Shown in pieces: positions 34,962 through 43,963 of a stretch of 64,000 nucleotides of DNA; the first letter of the stretch is position 1; the number at the start of each line of letters is the position of its first letter. The stretch lies in NCBI GenBank assembly GCA_023403845.1, contig JAEYDL010000020.1, positions 62,001 to 126,000 of the forward strand, in the 5' to 3' direction. This DNA is from Pseudomonadota bacterium. Its GTDB lineage: Bacteria > Desulfobacterota > Desulfovibrionia > Desulfovibrionales > Desulfovibrionaceae. A model generated the notes under the pieces. It saw only the letters and a program-made list of their open reading frames with translations. It was not told the DNA's origin and did not search any database. The translations under genes were made by a program, and so were the position numbers.

Positions 34962-36356
34962 TCAGGCGTCGCCGCGTCGGCGCGAAACCAGATCCTCGAC
35001 GAAACTCATCCGCTTGCGCAGACCAAGAATGACGATACGGTCCTGAGCCGCGATAATCGTGCTTCCCGAGGGTACGAACGTCTCCGGCCCTCGTGTGATG
35101 CCAAGCAGAAGAATACCCTGCGGCAATCCGAGATCCTGAAGGGACCTCCCCGCCAGAATGGAATCCTCGCCCACCACGGCCTCCAGCATTTCAGCGGCGT
35201 CTCCCCCCACGGAAACGGAAGAGAGGACCTTGCCCTGCCGGATGTACTGAAGAATGCTGTTGACCGCCGAAAGCCGGGGACTCACGCTGTGCCCGATCCC
35301 AAGGGTTTCCACCAGAGGCAGGTAGGCCGCCTTGTTCACCCGGACCACTGTTTCGGGAACATGCAGCGACTTGGCCAGCAAGCAGGAGAGAATGTTGGTC
35401 TCCTCATCCCCGGTAACGGCGATGAACGCGTCCATGCTGTCCACATTCTCCTCCCGCAGTAATGCCATGTCCGTCCCGTCGCCGTGCAGAATAAGAGTGC
35501 CCCCAAGCTCGTTGGCCAGCTGGCTGCAACGTGCTTCGTCCCTCTCGATGAGCTTCACGTCCACGCCACGCGATTCGAACAGCTTGGCCAGCCGCAACCC
35601 GATGCTGCCTCCGCCCACGATGCAGGCGGAAGCGGGATAGCCTCCCTTGCGCCGCAGGGTTCGCAGAAGAGCCTGCTGGCTGGAGGGGCGATAGGCGAAA
35701 TAGACGATGTCCCCCTCCTCGACCGTATCCGAACCGGACGGCACGATCAGTTTCCCCTTGCGGTCGATGGCTCCCACCATGATGCCGTCATCCCCGGTAA
35801 GTTCCCGGAAACGGCGCAGGGATTCGCCCGCCAGCGGCCCCTTGTCGATGCGCATGCCCACCATGCGCAGGGAACCGTCCGCCAGCTGACCGTATTCCAC
35901 GGCGCCGGGCAGGGTGAGCTGCCGCTCGATGCTGCGCACGATTTCATCCTCCGGATTGACCAGCATGCTGATCTGCAGAGATCCGCTGGAAAACACCTGC
36001 GGATAGGCGGCGTATTCCGCCGTGCGGATACGGGCCAGCTTGATCGCCCCCGGAGCAATGGCGCTGGCGAACAGGCAGGCGACGATGTTCGTTTCGTCGC
36101 TGTCCGTCACGGCAAGAAAAATGGCCGCGTCCTCGACGCCGGCCTCCCTGAGCACTGCCGGACTGGTTCCGGAACCGGCGATGGTCTGGACGTCCATATC
36201 GTCCTCTACATCGCGCAGCTTGTCCGGATTCAGGTCGATGATCACGACCTGTCGCTGTTCGTCGGATAAACGACGGGCGATGTGATAACCGACCTCACCT
36301 GCCCCCACGATAACGATTTTCTGTTCTATCTTCCGTGAAAGACGTCGAAACAGCAT
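34962..36356 (-). CDS. trkA: Trk potassium transport system regulatory subunit TrkA
   Basis: A 464-residue cytoplasmic protein with two RCK units in tandem. The first NAD-binding domain starts KIVIVGAGEVGYHIARRLSD, and the second ACIVGGGSIGLRLAKLFESR. Each is followed by a TrkA-C domain (MRIDKGPLAGESLRRF, DSILAGRSLQDLGLPQG). It gates TrkH in response to nucleotides. The start at 36356 has GGAGG six bases upstream. It is divergent from a second RCK-bearing transporter at 36677. Confidence 0.95.
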   Translation of the reverse strand: MLFRRLSRKIEQKIVIVGAGEVGYHIARRLSDEQRQVVIIDLNPDKLRDVEDDMDVQTIAGSGTSPAVLREAGVEDAAIFLAVTDSDETNIVACLFASAIAPGAIKLARIRTAEYAAYPQVFSSGSLQISMLVNPEDEIVRSIERQLTLPGAVEYGQLADGSLRMVGMRIDKGPLAGESLRRFRELTGDDGIMVGAIDRKGKLIVPSGSDTVEEGDIVYFAYRPSSQQALLRTLRRKGGYPASACIVGGGSIGLRLAKLFESRGVDVKLIERDEARCSQLANELGGTLILHGDGTDMALLREENVDSMDAFIAVTGDEETNILSCLLAKSLHVPETVVRVNKAAYLPLVETLGIGHSVSPRLSAVNSILQYIRQGKVLSSVSVGGDAAEMLEAVVGEDSILAGRSLQDLGLPQGILLLGITRGPETFVPSGSTIIAAQDRIVILGLRKRMSFVEDLVSRRRGDA

Positions 36357-36676
36357 GGCCCCTCCAAAGGCACGTTGCATTCTGAAATGGGCCTGATCCC
36401 GCAGCCGACGAAAGATGACGGCGCAGCGCGCATGAACGCCGCGAAGGCTCGTGGAAGGCCACTCTGACTGAAAGGACGATTCCCGCCGCTTGCGAAATGC
36501 GGTCACGGTCGGGGTCGATTTTCTCCATGTCTGTAATCCCCCATCTTGCCCCATGCGGGCAAGCACTTTCAACATCTTCCATAACTATACGAAAAAACAT
36601 TATTAATGAAGTTTCACCTTGCCTTCTTGCCTGAATATCCTTATGGTCGACTTCCGAAAAATGGAGCCTGTTGCGT
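36357..36676. other. Divergent promoter region between trkA and the KefB-like gene
   Basis: About 320 bases; an AT-rich core near 36580-36610 is the likely promoter zone for both directions. No open frame with a recognisable protein was seen. Confidence 0.4.
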
Positions 36677-38650
36677 ATGGAAATACCGCTTCTTCCCGAT
36701 ATCGTTAAACTCTTCTGCCTCTCCATCGGCGTCCTTCTGGTCTGTCATAAAATCAGGATTCCCCCGATCGTGGGCTTTCTGCTGACCGGTGTGCTCTGCG
36801 GCCCTACGGCTCTCGGTCTGGTGGAGAACATTCATGCCGTGGAACTCCTTTCAGAAGTGGGCGTTGTTCTGCTTCTGTTCACCATCGGCATGGAAATGTC
36901 GGGCGAGGAACTGGCCCGGCTGCGCAAACCGATCTTCGTGGGAGGCACGATTCAGGTTCTACTGACCATAGCGGCATCAGCCCTGATCATTTTCGCCTGC
37001 GGCGAGACATGGCAGGAAGGCGTCATGTTCGGCTGTCTTGCAGCTCTTTCCTCCACGGCCATCGTGCTCAGCCGCCTGCAACAGAAGGCTCAGTCAGAAT
37101 CGCCCCACGGGAGGCTTATTCTGGCAGTCATGATCTTTCAGGACATCGCCGTCGTGCCCATGATGCTTGTCATTCCCTTTCTGGCCGGGCACGGAGGCGG
37201 CGACGGCAATCTCACCACCCTTCTGCTTTCCGCGGTGCGCACGGCGGCCATCCTTGGCGGCGGCTGGCTGCTCGCCAAGCATGTAGTCCCATGGATCATC
37301 AAGCAGGTGCTGTATACCCGCAGCAAGGAACTGCTCCTCATGACCGTGCTGGGTCTGTGCTTCGCCATTGCCATGGGCACAGCCTACCTCGGACTTTCTC
37401 TTGCGCTGGGCGCCTTTCTGGCCGGGCTGCTTCTGGCCGGTTCCGAATACAGCCTCAACGCGCTTGAGGGCGTTCTTCCCTTCAAGGAAGTTTTCACCAG
37501 CCTGTTCTTCATCTCCGTGGGCATGCTCCTGGACGTGCAGTTCTTCATCGGGCATGTCGGCAGCATCATCTGCTTCGCTGCGGCGCTTATCGTTCTGAAA
37601 TCCCTGCTCGCTCTGCCCGCCACGTTCGCCGTGGGCTATCCGGTGAAAACGGCCATTCTCGCGGCCATGAGTCTGGCCCAGATCGGAGAATTTTCCTTCG
37701 TACTGGCCCGTTCCGCCGTGGATGCCGGCCTGCTCGACACCATGGGCTACCAGATGTTCCTCGCCGCAAGCATCCTGACCATGCTGCTGACCCCGTCGGT
37801 CATGGATCAGGCGCCCAGAGCCGCCTCCCTCGTCTATCGCCTCCTCCATCTTCAGGGAGGCTCGGAAGAACCGAAAAAGACCGACGGAGACCTGCGCGAC
37901 CATCTCATCATCGTCGGCTTCGGCATAGGCGGACAGCATCTCGCGCGGACGGCCAGAGAAGCGGGCATTCCCTACGTCATTCTTGAAATGAACCCGGAAA
38001 CCGTCACCCGCTACCGGGACAAGGAACCCATCTACGGCGGGGACGCCTCGTTGCCTCTGGTGCTGGAACACTTCGGAGTCCATGCCGCCCGGGTCATCAC
38101 CGTCGTCATATCCGATCCCTCCGCGGTGCGCGCCATCACGGCTACGGCCCGCAGGCTCAATCCCAGACTCCATATCGTCGTTCGTACCCGTTTCCTCGGA
38201 GAAGTGCAGGAGCTGCGACGCCTTGGAGCCAACGACGTCATCTCGGAAGACTTTGAAACCTCCATTGAAATATTCTCCCGCGTGCTGGGCTACTACATGG
38301 TACCGGTTCAGACCGTCGAACGCTTCGTCAACAGCATCCGCAAGGAGCAGTACGGCTTTACCCGCAAAATGCACATGCAGGGCTCCAATCTCTCCACACT
38401 GACCGACGATCTGCTGACGGGTCTGGAAGTAGTAGCCTGCAAGGTGGAGTCCGGCGCTCCGATCGCGGGACTCAGCCTCATGGAAACGGCCCTTCGTCAG
38501 AAATACGGCGTAACTGTGGTCGGACTGCGGCATGGAGGCCTGATTATCCCCTCTCCCGGAGGCACGGCGGTCCTTCACGAAGGCGATACGGCCTTCCTGT
38601 TCGCCTCGCAGGACGCCATTACTGAAGTCATGCCCCTGTTCAGGACATGA
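36677..38650 (+). CDS. CPA2-family monovalent cation:proton antiporter, KefB/KefC-like
   Basis: A 657-residue protein. Residues ~1-385 form the Na+/H+ exchanger-type membrane domain (IPPIVGFLLTGVLCGPTALG, AALSSTAIVLSRLQQ, FQDIAVVPMMLVIPF, FFISVGMLLDVQFF). Residues ~415-530 are an RCK-N domain (HLIIVGFGIGGQHLARTARE) and the end is a TrkA-C domain (VESGAPIAGLSLMETALRQK). Such antiporters release potassium or sodium in exchange for protons. Glutathione gating, known for KefB/C, cannot be inferred. The ATG at 36677 has GGAG ten bases upstream. With trkH and trkA it makes a potassium homeostasis block. Confidence 0.92.
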   Translation: MEIPLLPDIVKLFCLSIGVLLVCHKIRIPPIVGFLLTGVLCGPTALGLVENIHAVELLSEVGVVLLLFTIGMEMSGEELARLRKPIFVGGTIQVLLTIAASALIIFACGETWQEGVMFGCLAALSSTAIVLSRLQQKAQSESPHGRLILAVMIFQDIAVVPMMLVIPFLAGHGGGDGNLTTLLLSAVRTAAILGGGWLLAKHVVPWIIKQVLYTRSKELLLMTVLGLCFAIAMGTAYLGLSLALGAFLAGLLLAGSEYSLNALEGVLPFKEVFTSLFFISVGMLLDVQFFIGHVGSIICFAAALIVLKSLLALPATFAVGYPVKTAILAAMSLAQIGEFSFVLARSAVDAGLLDTMGYQMFLAASILTMLLTPSVMDQAPRAASLVYRLLHLQGGSEEPKKTDGDLRDHLIIVGFGIGGQHLARTAREAGIPYVILEMNPETVTRYRDKEPIYGGDASLPLVLEHFGVHAARVITVVISDPSAVRAITATARRLNPRLHIVVRTRFLGEVQELRRLGANDVISEDFETSIEIFSRVLGYYMVPVQTVERFVNSIRKEQYGFTRKMHMQGSNLSTLTDDLLTGLEVVACKVESGAPIAGLSLMETALRQKYGVTVVGLRHGGLIIPSPGGTAVLHEGDTAFLFASQDAITEVMPLFRT

Positions 38651-38772
38651 TTCAGGTCTCTTCGTCCGCCGTCGAAGAACCGTCCCGGCTCTGGACTTCG
38701 GAGAACGCCGATAGTATTCTCGGAAGCCTGATTCTCCGTCAGAGGGAATCGCAAACCACAAAGGACATTCCG

Positions 38773-39531
38773 ATGAAAACATCACGGGAAATACGGGAAA
38801 TGATGCGGGGAGGCACTGCGACCATCGGCACCTGGCTGCAGTTTCCTTCCGCGGACGTGGCTGAAGTTCTCGGCGCCTCCGGGTACGACTGGGTCGCCGC
38901 CGACATGGAACACGGCGCATTCACGCGGGCCGTGCTGCCCGACGTCTTCCGGGCCATCGAACGCGGCGGGGCCGCGCCGTTCGCCCGTATCGCCCAGGCC
39001 GAACTCCGTCCGATCAAGGATGCTCTGGATTCCGGCGCGCAGGGACTCATTTTTCCGATGATAGAATCGCGCGAACAGCTCGACCGTGCCATCAGCCTCG
39101 CGCTCTATCCCGATGCTGGCGGCAGCCGCGGCGTGGGATATTCCCGGGCCAACATGTACGGTCGCGATTTCGACGCCTACCGCGAGACTTCGGCCCGGGA
39201 AGTACTGCTGGTCGCCCAGATCGAACACATACGCGCCGTCGAGCAGATCGATTCCATTCTGTCCCACCCCAGACTGGACGCCATCATGGTCGGCCCCTAC
39301 GACCTCTCCGGCTCCATGGGACTCACCGGACAGTTCGACCATCCCGACTTCGTCGCGGTCATGGACCGCATCAACACGGCCTGCATCCGGCATGGCATGG
39401 CCATGGGCAACCATGTGGTTCAGCCCGAACCCGAACGTCTGGCCAAATGTATCGCCGACGGATACCGGTTTATCGCCTACGGCATCGATGCCGTATTTCT
39501 GCTGCACGGCTGCACCTGTCCCCGGCACTGA
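38773..39531 (+). CDS. HpcH/HpaI-type class II aldolase
   Basis: A 252-residue enzyme of the 2-keto-3-deoxy acid aldolase family (GTWLQFPSADVAEVLGASG, DMEHGAFTRAVLPDVFRAIE, GAQGLIFPMIESREQLDRA, QIEHIRAVEQIDSIL, MVGPYDLSGSMGL). The E and D of these segments are the divalent-metal ligands. HpaI-type aldolases reversibly join pyruvate and an aldehyde to give 2-keto-3-deoxy acids. The ATG at 38773 is where the match starts. It heads a plus-strand run with an epimerase and a CMP-ketosugar synthetase-like gene, so synthesis of a keto-deoxy sugar acid is more likely than aromatic degradation. This role is inference. Confidence 0.88.
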   Translation: MKTSREIREMMRGGTATIGTWLQFPSADVAEVLGASGYDWVAADMEHGAFTRAVLPDVFRAIERGGAAPFARIAQAELRPIKDALDSGAQGLIFPMIESREQLDRAISLALYPDAGGSRGVGYSRANMYGRDFDAYRETSAREVLLVAQIEHIRAVEQIDSILSHPRLDAIMVGPYDLSGSMGLTGQFDHPDFVAVMDRINTACIRHGMAMGNHVVQPEPERLAKCIADGYRFIAYGIDAVFLLHGCTCPRH

Positions 39532-39614
39532 GCATTTTCGGAGGAAAGGCCTCCCCAACCCGCCCCGTCCCCCCCTAGCGGGGTACGCCGGGACATGACC
39601 ATAAGGATTTTTTC

Positions 39615-40532
39615 ATGAATATTGTGCTGTTCGGCGGTTCCGGATTTCTGGGATCCCATGTGTGCGACAAGTTGTCCGATGCCGGACATGACGTCACCAT
39701 CGTCGATCTGCGCCCTTCTCCCTATCTGCGCGAAGACCAGCGTATGGTCGTCGGCAGCCTGCTTGACGAAGAACTGGTCAACACCGTCGTCAGCGGAGCG
39801 GACGCCGTATTCGATTTCGCGGGTCTCGCAGACATCGGGGAAGCCAATCAGAAACCTGTGGAAACGGCCCGCGTCAACGTACTCGGGAACGTGATCCTTC
39901 TGGAGGCCTGCCGCAAGGCCGGTGTGAAACGCTATGTCTTTGCGAGTTCCCTGTACGTCTACGGCAAGTCCGGCGGATTCTACAGGTGCAGCAAGCAGGC
40001 CTGCGAGCTGTACATCGAAAACTATCACGCCATGTACGGCCTCGAATACACTATTCTTCGCTACGGTTCGCTCTACGGCCCTCGCGCCGACCGCCGCAAC
40101 GCCATCAACCGCTTTGTAGCCGAAGCGCTGGAAAAGGGCGAAATCACCTACTACGGCGCGCCGACCGCATTGCGCGAATACATCCATGTCGAGGATGCCG
40201 CGCTCAGCACAGTGGAAATTCTCCAGCCGGAGTACGCCAATCAGAACATCGTGCTGACCGGGGACCAGCCCATGCGGGTCGGAGATCTGTTCAAGATGAT
40301 CGGTGAAATGCTCGGAAAAGACCTGAAAATAAACTTCCAGCATGACCCGAACAGCGGACATTACCAGATCACGCCCTACGCTTTCATGCCCAAGATCGGA
40401 CGCAAGATGATTCCTCATCTGTCCATTGATCTGGGACAGGGCGTGCTCCGGGTCATGGAAGAAATTCATCAGGAGCTGCATCCCGACCTCAAGGAACTGG
40501 GCGGCTATCTTCTGGCGGACAAGGAAGACTAG
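39615..40532 (+). CDS. NAD-dependent nucleotide-sugar epimerase/dehydratase (extended SDR)
   Basis: A 305-residue short-chain dehydrogenase-type protein. It has the nucleotide-binding motif VLFGGSGFLGSHVCDKLSDAG at the N-terminus (residues ~4-24), the catalytic Tyr-x3-Lys as YRCSKQACELY with an upstream SSLYVYG, and TILRYGSLYGPRADRRNA in the substrate domain. Related enzymes epimerise or dehydrate nucleotide sugars. The ATG has AAGGA in its leader. The position between the aldolase and cytidylyltransferase genes suggests a role in surface-glycan precursor synthesis; the exact reaction is not predictable. Confidence 0.88.
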   Translation: MNIVLFGGSGFLGSHVCDKLSDAGHDVTIVDLRPSPYLREDQRMVVGSLLDEELVNTVVSGADAVFDFAGLADIGEANQKPVETARVNVLGNVILLEACRKAGVKRYVFASSLYVYGKSGGFYRCSKQACELYIENYHAMYGLEYTILRYGSLYGPRADRRNAINRFVAEALEKGEITYYGAPTALREYIHVEDAALSTVEILQPEYANQNIVLTGDQPMRVGDLFKMIGEMLGKDLKINFQHDPNSGHYQITPYAFMPKIGRKMIPHLSIDLGQGVLRVMEEIHQELHPDLKELGGYLLADKED

Positions 40533-40648
40533 AGCCTGTCGCCTGCGGAAGGCTCCCCTCCGAAAGTTTCCGTCCGGACATCGGAGGCGCGGCAGGCAGA
40601 CCGGTCATCTCTGCAACACAGCACCATACGCTCCAAAGGAGACGCATC

Positions 40649-41419
40649 ATGAATATCATCGCCATCATTCCCGCCCGAATGGGTTCCAGCCGTTTCCCCG
40701 GCAAGCCTCTGGCCGACATTCACGGAGTGCCCATGGTCGGGCACGTGACCTTCCGCACGGCCATGTGCAAGTCCCTTTCCTCCACCTGGATCGCCACCTG
40801 CGATCAGGTGGTCATGGACTACGCGGCTTCCGCCGGCCTCAAGGCCGTCATGACAGCGGACACCCATGTGCGCTGCACCACCCGGACTGCCGAGGCCATG
40901 CTCAAGATCGAGGAAATGACCGGTCAGCGCGCGGATATCGTGGTCATGGTCCAGGGGGACGAACCCATGATCACTCCGGACATGATCGACGCGGCCGTGG
41001 AGCCCATGATCAAGGATCCGTCCATCAACGTCGTGAACCTCATGGCCGACCTTGAAACCGAGGAAGAATTCGAAGACCCCAACGAGGTCAAGGTCGTCAC
41101 CGACCTCAACGGAGACGCCCTGTACTTCTCCCGCGAACCCATTCCCTCGCGCCGGAAGGGGACTCCTCATGTTCCCATGCACAAGCAGGTGTGCATCATT
41201 CCCTATCGCCGCGATTATCTGATCAAGTTCAATGCCATGGACGAATCTCCCCTTGAGATCATCGAGTCCGTGGACATGATGCGCATCCTCGAACACGGCG
41301 AAAAAGTTCGCATGGTTCCTACCGACAGGCGCACACTCAGTGTGGACACGCAGGCGGACCTCGACCGTGTGCGCGAAATGATGAAGGACGACACGCTGCG
41401 TCTTTCCTACACGAAGTAG
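40649..41419 (+). CDS. CMP-ketosugar synthetase, KdsB-like
   Basis: A 256-residue cytidylyltransferase similar to 3-deoxy-manno-octulosonate cytidylyltransferase: IAIIPARMGSSRFPGKPLAD at the N-terminus (CTP binding), VVMVQGDEPMITPDMIDAAV in the middle, KVVTDLNGDALYFSREPIPS and VPTDRRTLSVDTQADLDRVRE near the end. KdsB activates KDO with CTP. The EMVEAMALL-type segment is altered, and the gene neighbours (an HpaI aldolase, not KdsA/KdsD) suggest it may activate a related acid sugar. It could also be the genome's housekeeping KdsB. A GGAG site precedes the ATG. Confidence 0.87.
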   Translation: MNIIAIIPARMGSSRFPGKPLADIHGVPMVGHVTFRTAMCKSLSSTWIATCDQVVMDYAASAGLKAVMTADTHVRCTTRTAEAMLKIEEMTGQRADIVVMVQGDEPMITPDMIDAAVEPMIKDPSINVVNLMADLETEEEFEDPNEVKVVTDLNGDALYFSREPIPSRRKGTPHVPMHKQVCIIPYRRDYLIKFNAMDESPLEIIESVDMMRILEHGEKVRMVPTDRRTLSVDTQADLDRVREMMKDDTLRLSYTK

Positions 41420-41497
41420 AGGGGAGGGCGATCTCCTCCCGAGGTCGCCTCGCATGCCATTCCCGGCGACGTTTCCTCAACCCTTCCGGAACGCACG

Positions 41498-42067
41498 GTG
41501 CGACACTTTTTTGAAGAACTTCTCATCGCGGCTTCAGGCTGGATTCCCACGATCCTTGGCATGGGAGTCCGCCTTGTCCTGTGGCGTCCGCTCTTTGCGG
41601 CCTGCGGCAAGGTCCGTTTCGGAAGCGGCCTCGTCCTGCAGGACTGCCGAAACATGCGCCTCGCGGACGGAGTCCGGCTGGGACGCGGATGCCAGCTCTA
41701 CGCCGGGAACGGCGTTCTGGAGCTGGGGCAGGATACGGCGCTGAGTCCCGGCGTAACGGTGGATGCCTCCGGCGGACTCATCCGCATGGGCAGGCAGGTC
41801 GCCGTGGGACCGGGCACGGTCATCCGCGCCGCGAACCACCGTTTTGAACGCCTTGATACGCCGATTATGCTGCAGGGCCATGCCTACGGGGAAATCATCA
41901 TCGACGACGACGTCTGGATCGCGGCCAACTGCACCATTACGCCTGATGTCCGCATCGGACGCGGGGCAGTGGTCGGAGCCGGGGCAGTGGTCACGCGGGA
42001 CGTCGAGCCTTATGCCATCGTGGGAGGCGTTCCAGCCCGGGTCATCGGCCGCCGCTCGAACAGATGA
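41498..42067 (+). CDS. Left-handed beta-helix acyltransferase (LbH/hexapeptide)
   Basis: A 189-residue protein whose central part is hexapeptide repeats (LADGVRLGRGCQLYAGNGVL, IIIDDDVWIAANCTITPDVR, IGRGAVVGAGAVVTRDVEPY), ending YAIVGGVPARVIGRR as in maltose/galactoside and sugar O-acetyltransferases. An AANHRF segment supplies the catalytic His. A membrane-associated N-terminus (GWIPTILGMGVRLVLWRPLF) suggests action near the membrane. The start is GTG at 41498 without a strong site. It probably acetylates the sugar made by the neighbouring genes. Confidence 0.88.
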   Translation: MRHFFEELLIAASGWIPTILGMGVRLVLWRPLFAACGKVRFGSGLVLQDCRNMRLADGVRLGRGCQLYAGNGVLELGQDTALSPGVTVDASGGLIRMGRQVAVGPGTVIRAANHRFERLDTPIMLQGHAYGEIIIDDDVWIAANCTITPDVRIGRGAVVGAGAVVTRDVEPYAIVGGVPARVIGRRSNR

Positions 42068-42128
42068 ACGCACCGTTCCTCGTGCAAACGACACGAAACC
42101 ATCTCAGGCCATAAGAAGGATGTGCGCC

Positions 42129-43040
42129 ATGAAAATTGCCATCACCACCTCTTCCTTTGCCCGCTACAGCGAAGAACCGCTGGAGCTGCTGCAGCGGGAA
42201 GGCATCGAATACGTCCTCAACGACAAGGGCCGTACGCTTACGGAGGATGAAACCATCCAGCTGCTTGAAGGCTGCGCGGGCGTGGCCGCAGGTACGGAAT
42301 CCTACTCGAAACGCGTTCTCGACGCATTGCCGGAACTCAAGGTCATCTCCCGCTGCGGCACGGGCATGGACAGCATCGATCACGGCTGCGCCCAGGCCAA
42401 AGGCGTGACCGTGCGCAATACGCCGGACGGCCCCACCGCAGCCGTGGCTGAACTGAGCATCGGTCTGATGCTCACCCTGCTCCGGCAGGTTCCTCGTCAG
42501 GATCGCGATATCCGGAACGGGGTATGGAAAAAACGCATGGGCAACCTCCTGAACGGCAAACGCGTGGGCATCGTCGGCTTTGGCCGCATCGGCCATGCCG
42601 TTGCCCAGCGTCTTGAGCCATTCGGCGTCGAAATAGCCTATCACGATCCTTTCGTGGACGACAAGAATTTCTCCAAGCTGGGTCTTGATCCCCTCATGGA
42701 CTGGGCGGACATCATCACGCTGCACTGCGCCAAGCCCGAAAACGGCGGCGCGCTGCTCGATCTCGGCCGTCTGTCCCTCATGCGTCCGGGCAGTTTCGTG
42801 ATCAATGTGGCCCGCGGCGGCCTTGTCGATGAAAAGGCTCTGTACGGTCTGCTTACGGCCGGGCACCTCGGCGGCGCGGCTCTCGACGTCTACGCCAAGG
42901 AACCCTACGAAGGTCCGCTGAAGGAAATGGACAACGTAATTCTGACGCCGCATATCGGATCCTATGCCCGTGAAGCCCGGATCATCATGGAAACGGACAC
43001 GATCAAAAACCTGCTCGACGTGTTGCACGCGGGAGAATAG
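42129..43040 (+). CDS. D-isomer-specific 2-hydroxyacid dehydrogenase (phosphoglycerate dehydrogenase-like)
   Basis: A 303-residue NAD-dependent dehydrogenase. It contains the NAD-binding GKRVGIVGFGRIGHAVAQRL (residues ~143-162), the catalytic Arg region VISRCGTGMDSIDH and NVARGGLVDEKALYG, Glu in YAKEPYEGPL and His in LTPHIGSYAREAR. It resembles SerA without the C-terminal regulatory domain. The ATG at 42129 has AAGGA eight bases upstream. In this cluster it may form or reduce a 2-keto acid precursor rather than make serine. The HAD gene starts one base after its stop. Confidence 0.9.
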   Translation: MKIAITTSSFARYSEEPLELLQREGIEYVLNDKGRTLTEDETIQLLEGCAGVAAGTESYSKRVLDALPELKVISRCGTGMDSIDHGCAQAKGVTVRNTPDGPTAAVAELSIGLMLTLLRQVPRQDRDIRNGVWKKRMGNLLNGKRVGIVGFGRIGHAVAQRLEPFGVEIAYHDPFVDDKNFSKLGLDPLMDWADIITLHCAKPENGGALLDLGRLSLMRPGSFVINVARGGLVDEKALYGLLTAGHLGGAALDVYAKEPYEGPLKEMDNVILTPHIGSYAREARIIMETDTIKNLLDVLHAGE

Positions 43041-43041
43041 C

Positions 43042-43686
43042 ATGGCCCTTTCGCTTATCGTCTTCGACTGCGACGGAGTGCTGCTGGAATCTGTGGATGC
43101 AAAGACGCAAGCCTTTCGTCAGGTTGCGGAACCCTTCGGCGCCGAAGCCCGTGATCGCCTCGTCCTGTTCCATACGCTGCACGGCGGCGTCAGCCGCTAC
43201 GAAAAATTTCGCTGGCTGTACAAAGAAGTGCTCGGCCGCGAGATCACGCAGCCGGAAATGGACGAGCTTGCCGCCCGATTCGTGCAGTACGCACTCGACA
43301 ATGTCCTCAACGCGCCCTTTGTTCCCGGGGCGCTGGAAGTGCTCGAAACCTGGAAAGGGCGGGTTCCCATGTATGTCTGTTCCGGCACCCCGCAGTCCGA
43401 ACTGGAGGCCATTTTCCACAAGCGCAATCTGGACGGCTACTTCGACGGACTCCGGGGAGCACCTCCGGCCAAGGCCGTCATGCTGGGTGAAATCCTTCGT
43501 GATTCCGGGGTAGATCCGGCCGAGGCGGTCATGGTCGGTGACGCCTCCACGGACCGCGAAGCCGCCGAAATCAACGGCACCATGTTTTACGGACGCGGCA
43601 GAGAATTCGAAGGTTCCCCTCATGCATGGGGAGAGGACCTTACCGGCCTCAACACCTGGCTCATGCAGCAGGCAAGATTGAAGTGA
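43042..43686 (+). CDS. HAD-superfamily phosphatase (phosphoglycolate phosphatase-like)
   Basis: A 214-residue hydrolase with the HAD motifs: nucleophile DCDGVLLES at the N-terminus (Asp residues ~9 and 11), VCSGTPQSELEAIF (motif II), KAVMLGEIL (Lys) and VMVGDASTDREAAE (motif IV). The alpha-helical cap lies between motifs I and II, unlike capless KdsC. It is presumably a sugar-phosphate phosphatase for the cluster; the substrate is unknown. It is the last gene before a hairpin. Confidence 0.9.
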   Translation: MALSLIVFDCDGVLLESVDAKTQAFRQVAEPFGAEARDRLVLFHTLHGGVSRYEKFRWLYKEVLGREITQPEMDELAARFVQYALDNVLNAPFVPGALEVLETWKGRVPMYVCSGTPQSELEAIFHKRNLDGYFDGLRGAPPAKAVMLGEILRDSGVDPAEAVMVGDASTDREAAEINGTMFYGRGREFEGSPHAWGEDLTGLNTWLMQQARLK

Positions 43687-43696
43687 CGCGTGAAGA

Positions 43697-43736
43697 CGGG
43701 AAAGGGAAGGCTCTCGGGAGTGTTTTCCCTTTCCCG
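43697..43736 (+). terminator. Hairpin at the end of the sugar-acid gene run
   Basis: Perfect 12-bp inverted repeat CGGGAAAGGGAA / TTCCCTTTCCCG with a 16-base loop, 10 bases after the HAD stop. No T-run. Confidence 0.55.
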
Positions 43737-43963
43737 CCCTGGAAGTTCCCACCCTGCAAATTCTCGACGCGAATTTCTTCTACAAGAATCTGTTGTTATC
43801 AATTTTCTTACTGCAAGAACATACAGCATAAGACTGCCTTCGCTCTCCCCGTTCCACGACTCATCCAAGACAGTCCCTCCTCATCCGCAACGCCGGGGAC
43901 AAAACTTTTGTCTTTCGGGACAGGCGGTGTTCTTATACTATGGGCTGCGGAGGCATGAAGTCC

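Noticed and set aside
37094..38920. Long minus-strand open frame opposite the KefB-like gene
   Set aside because: It is a shadow of a confidently assigned membrane transporter; no ribosome binding site or domain.
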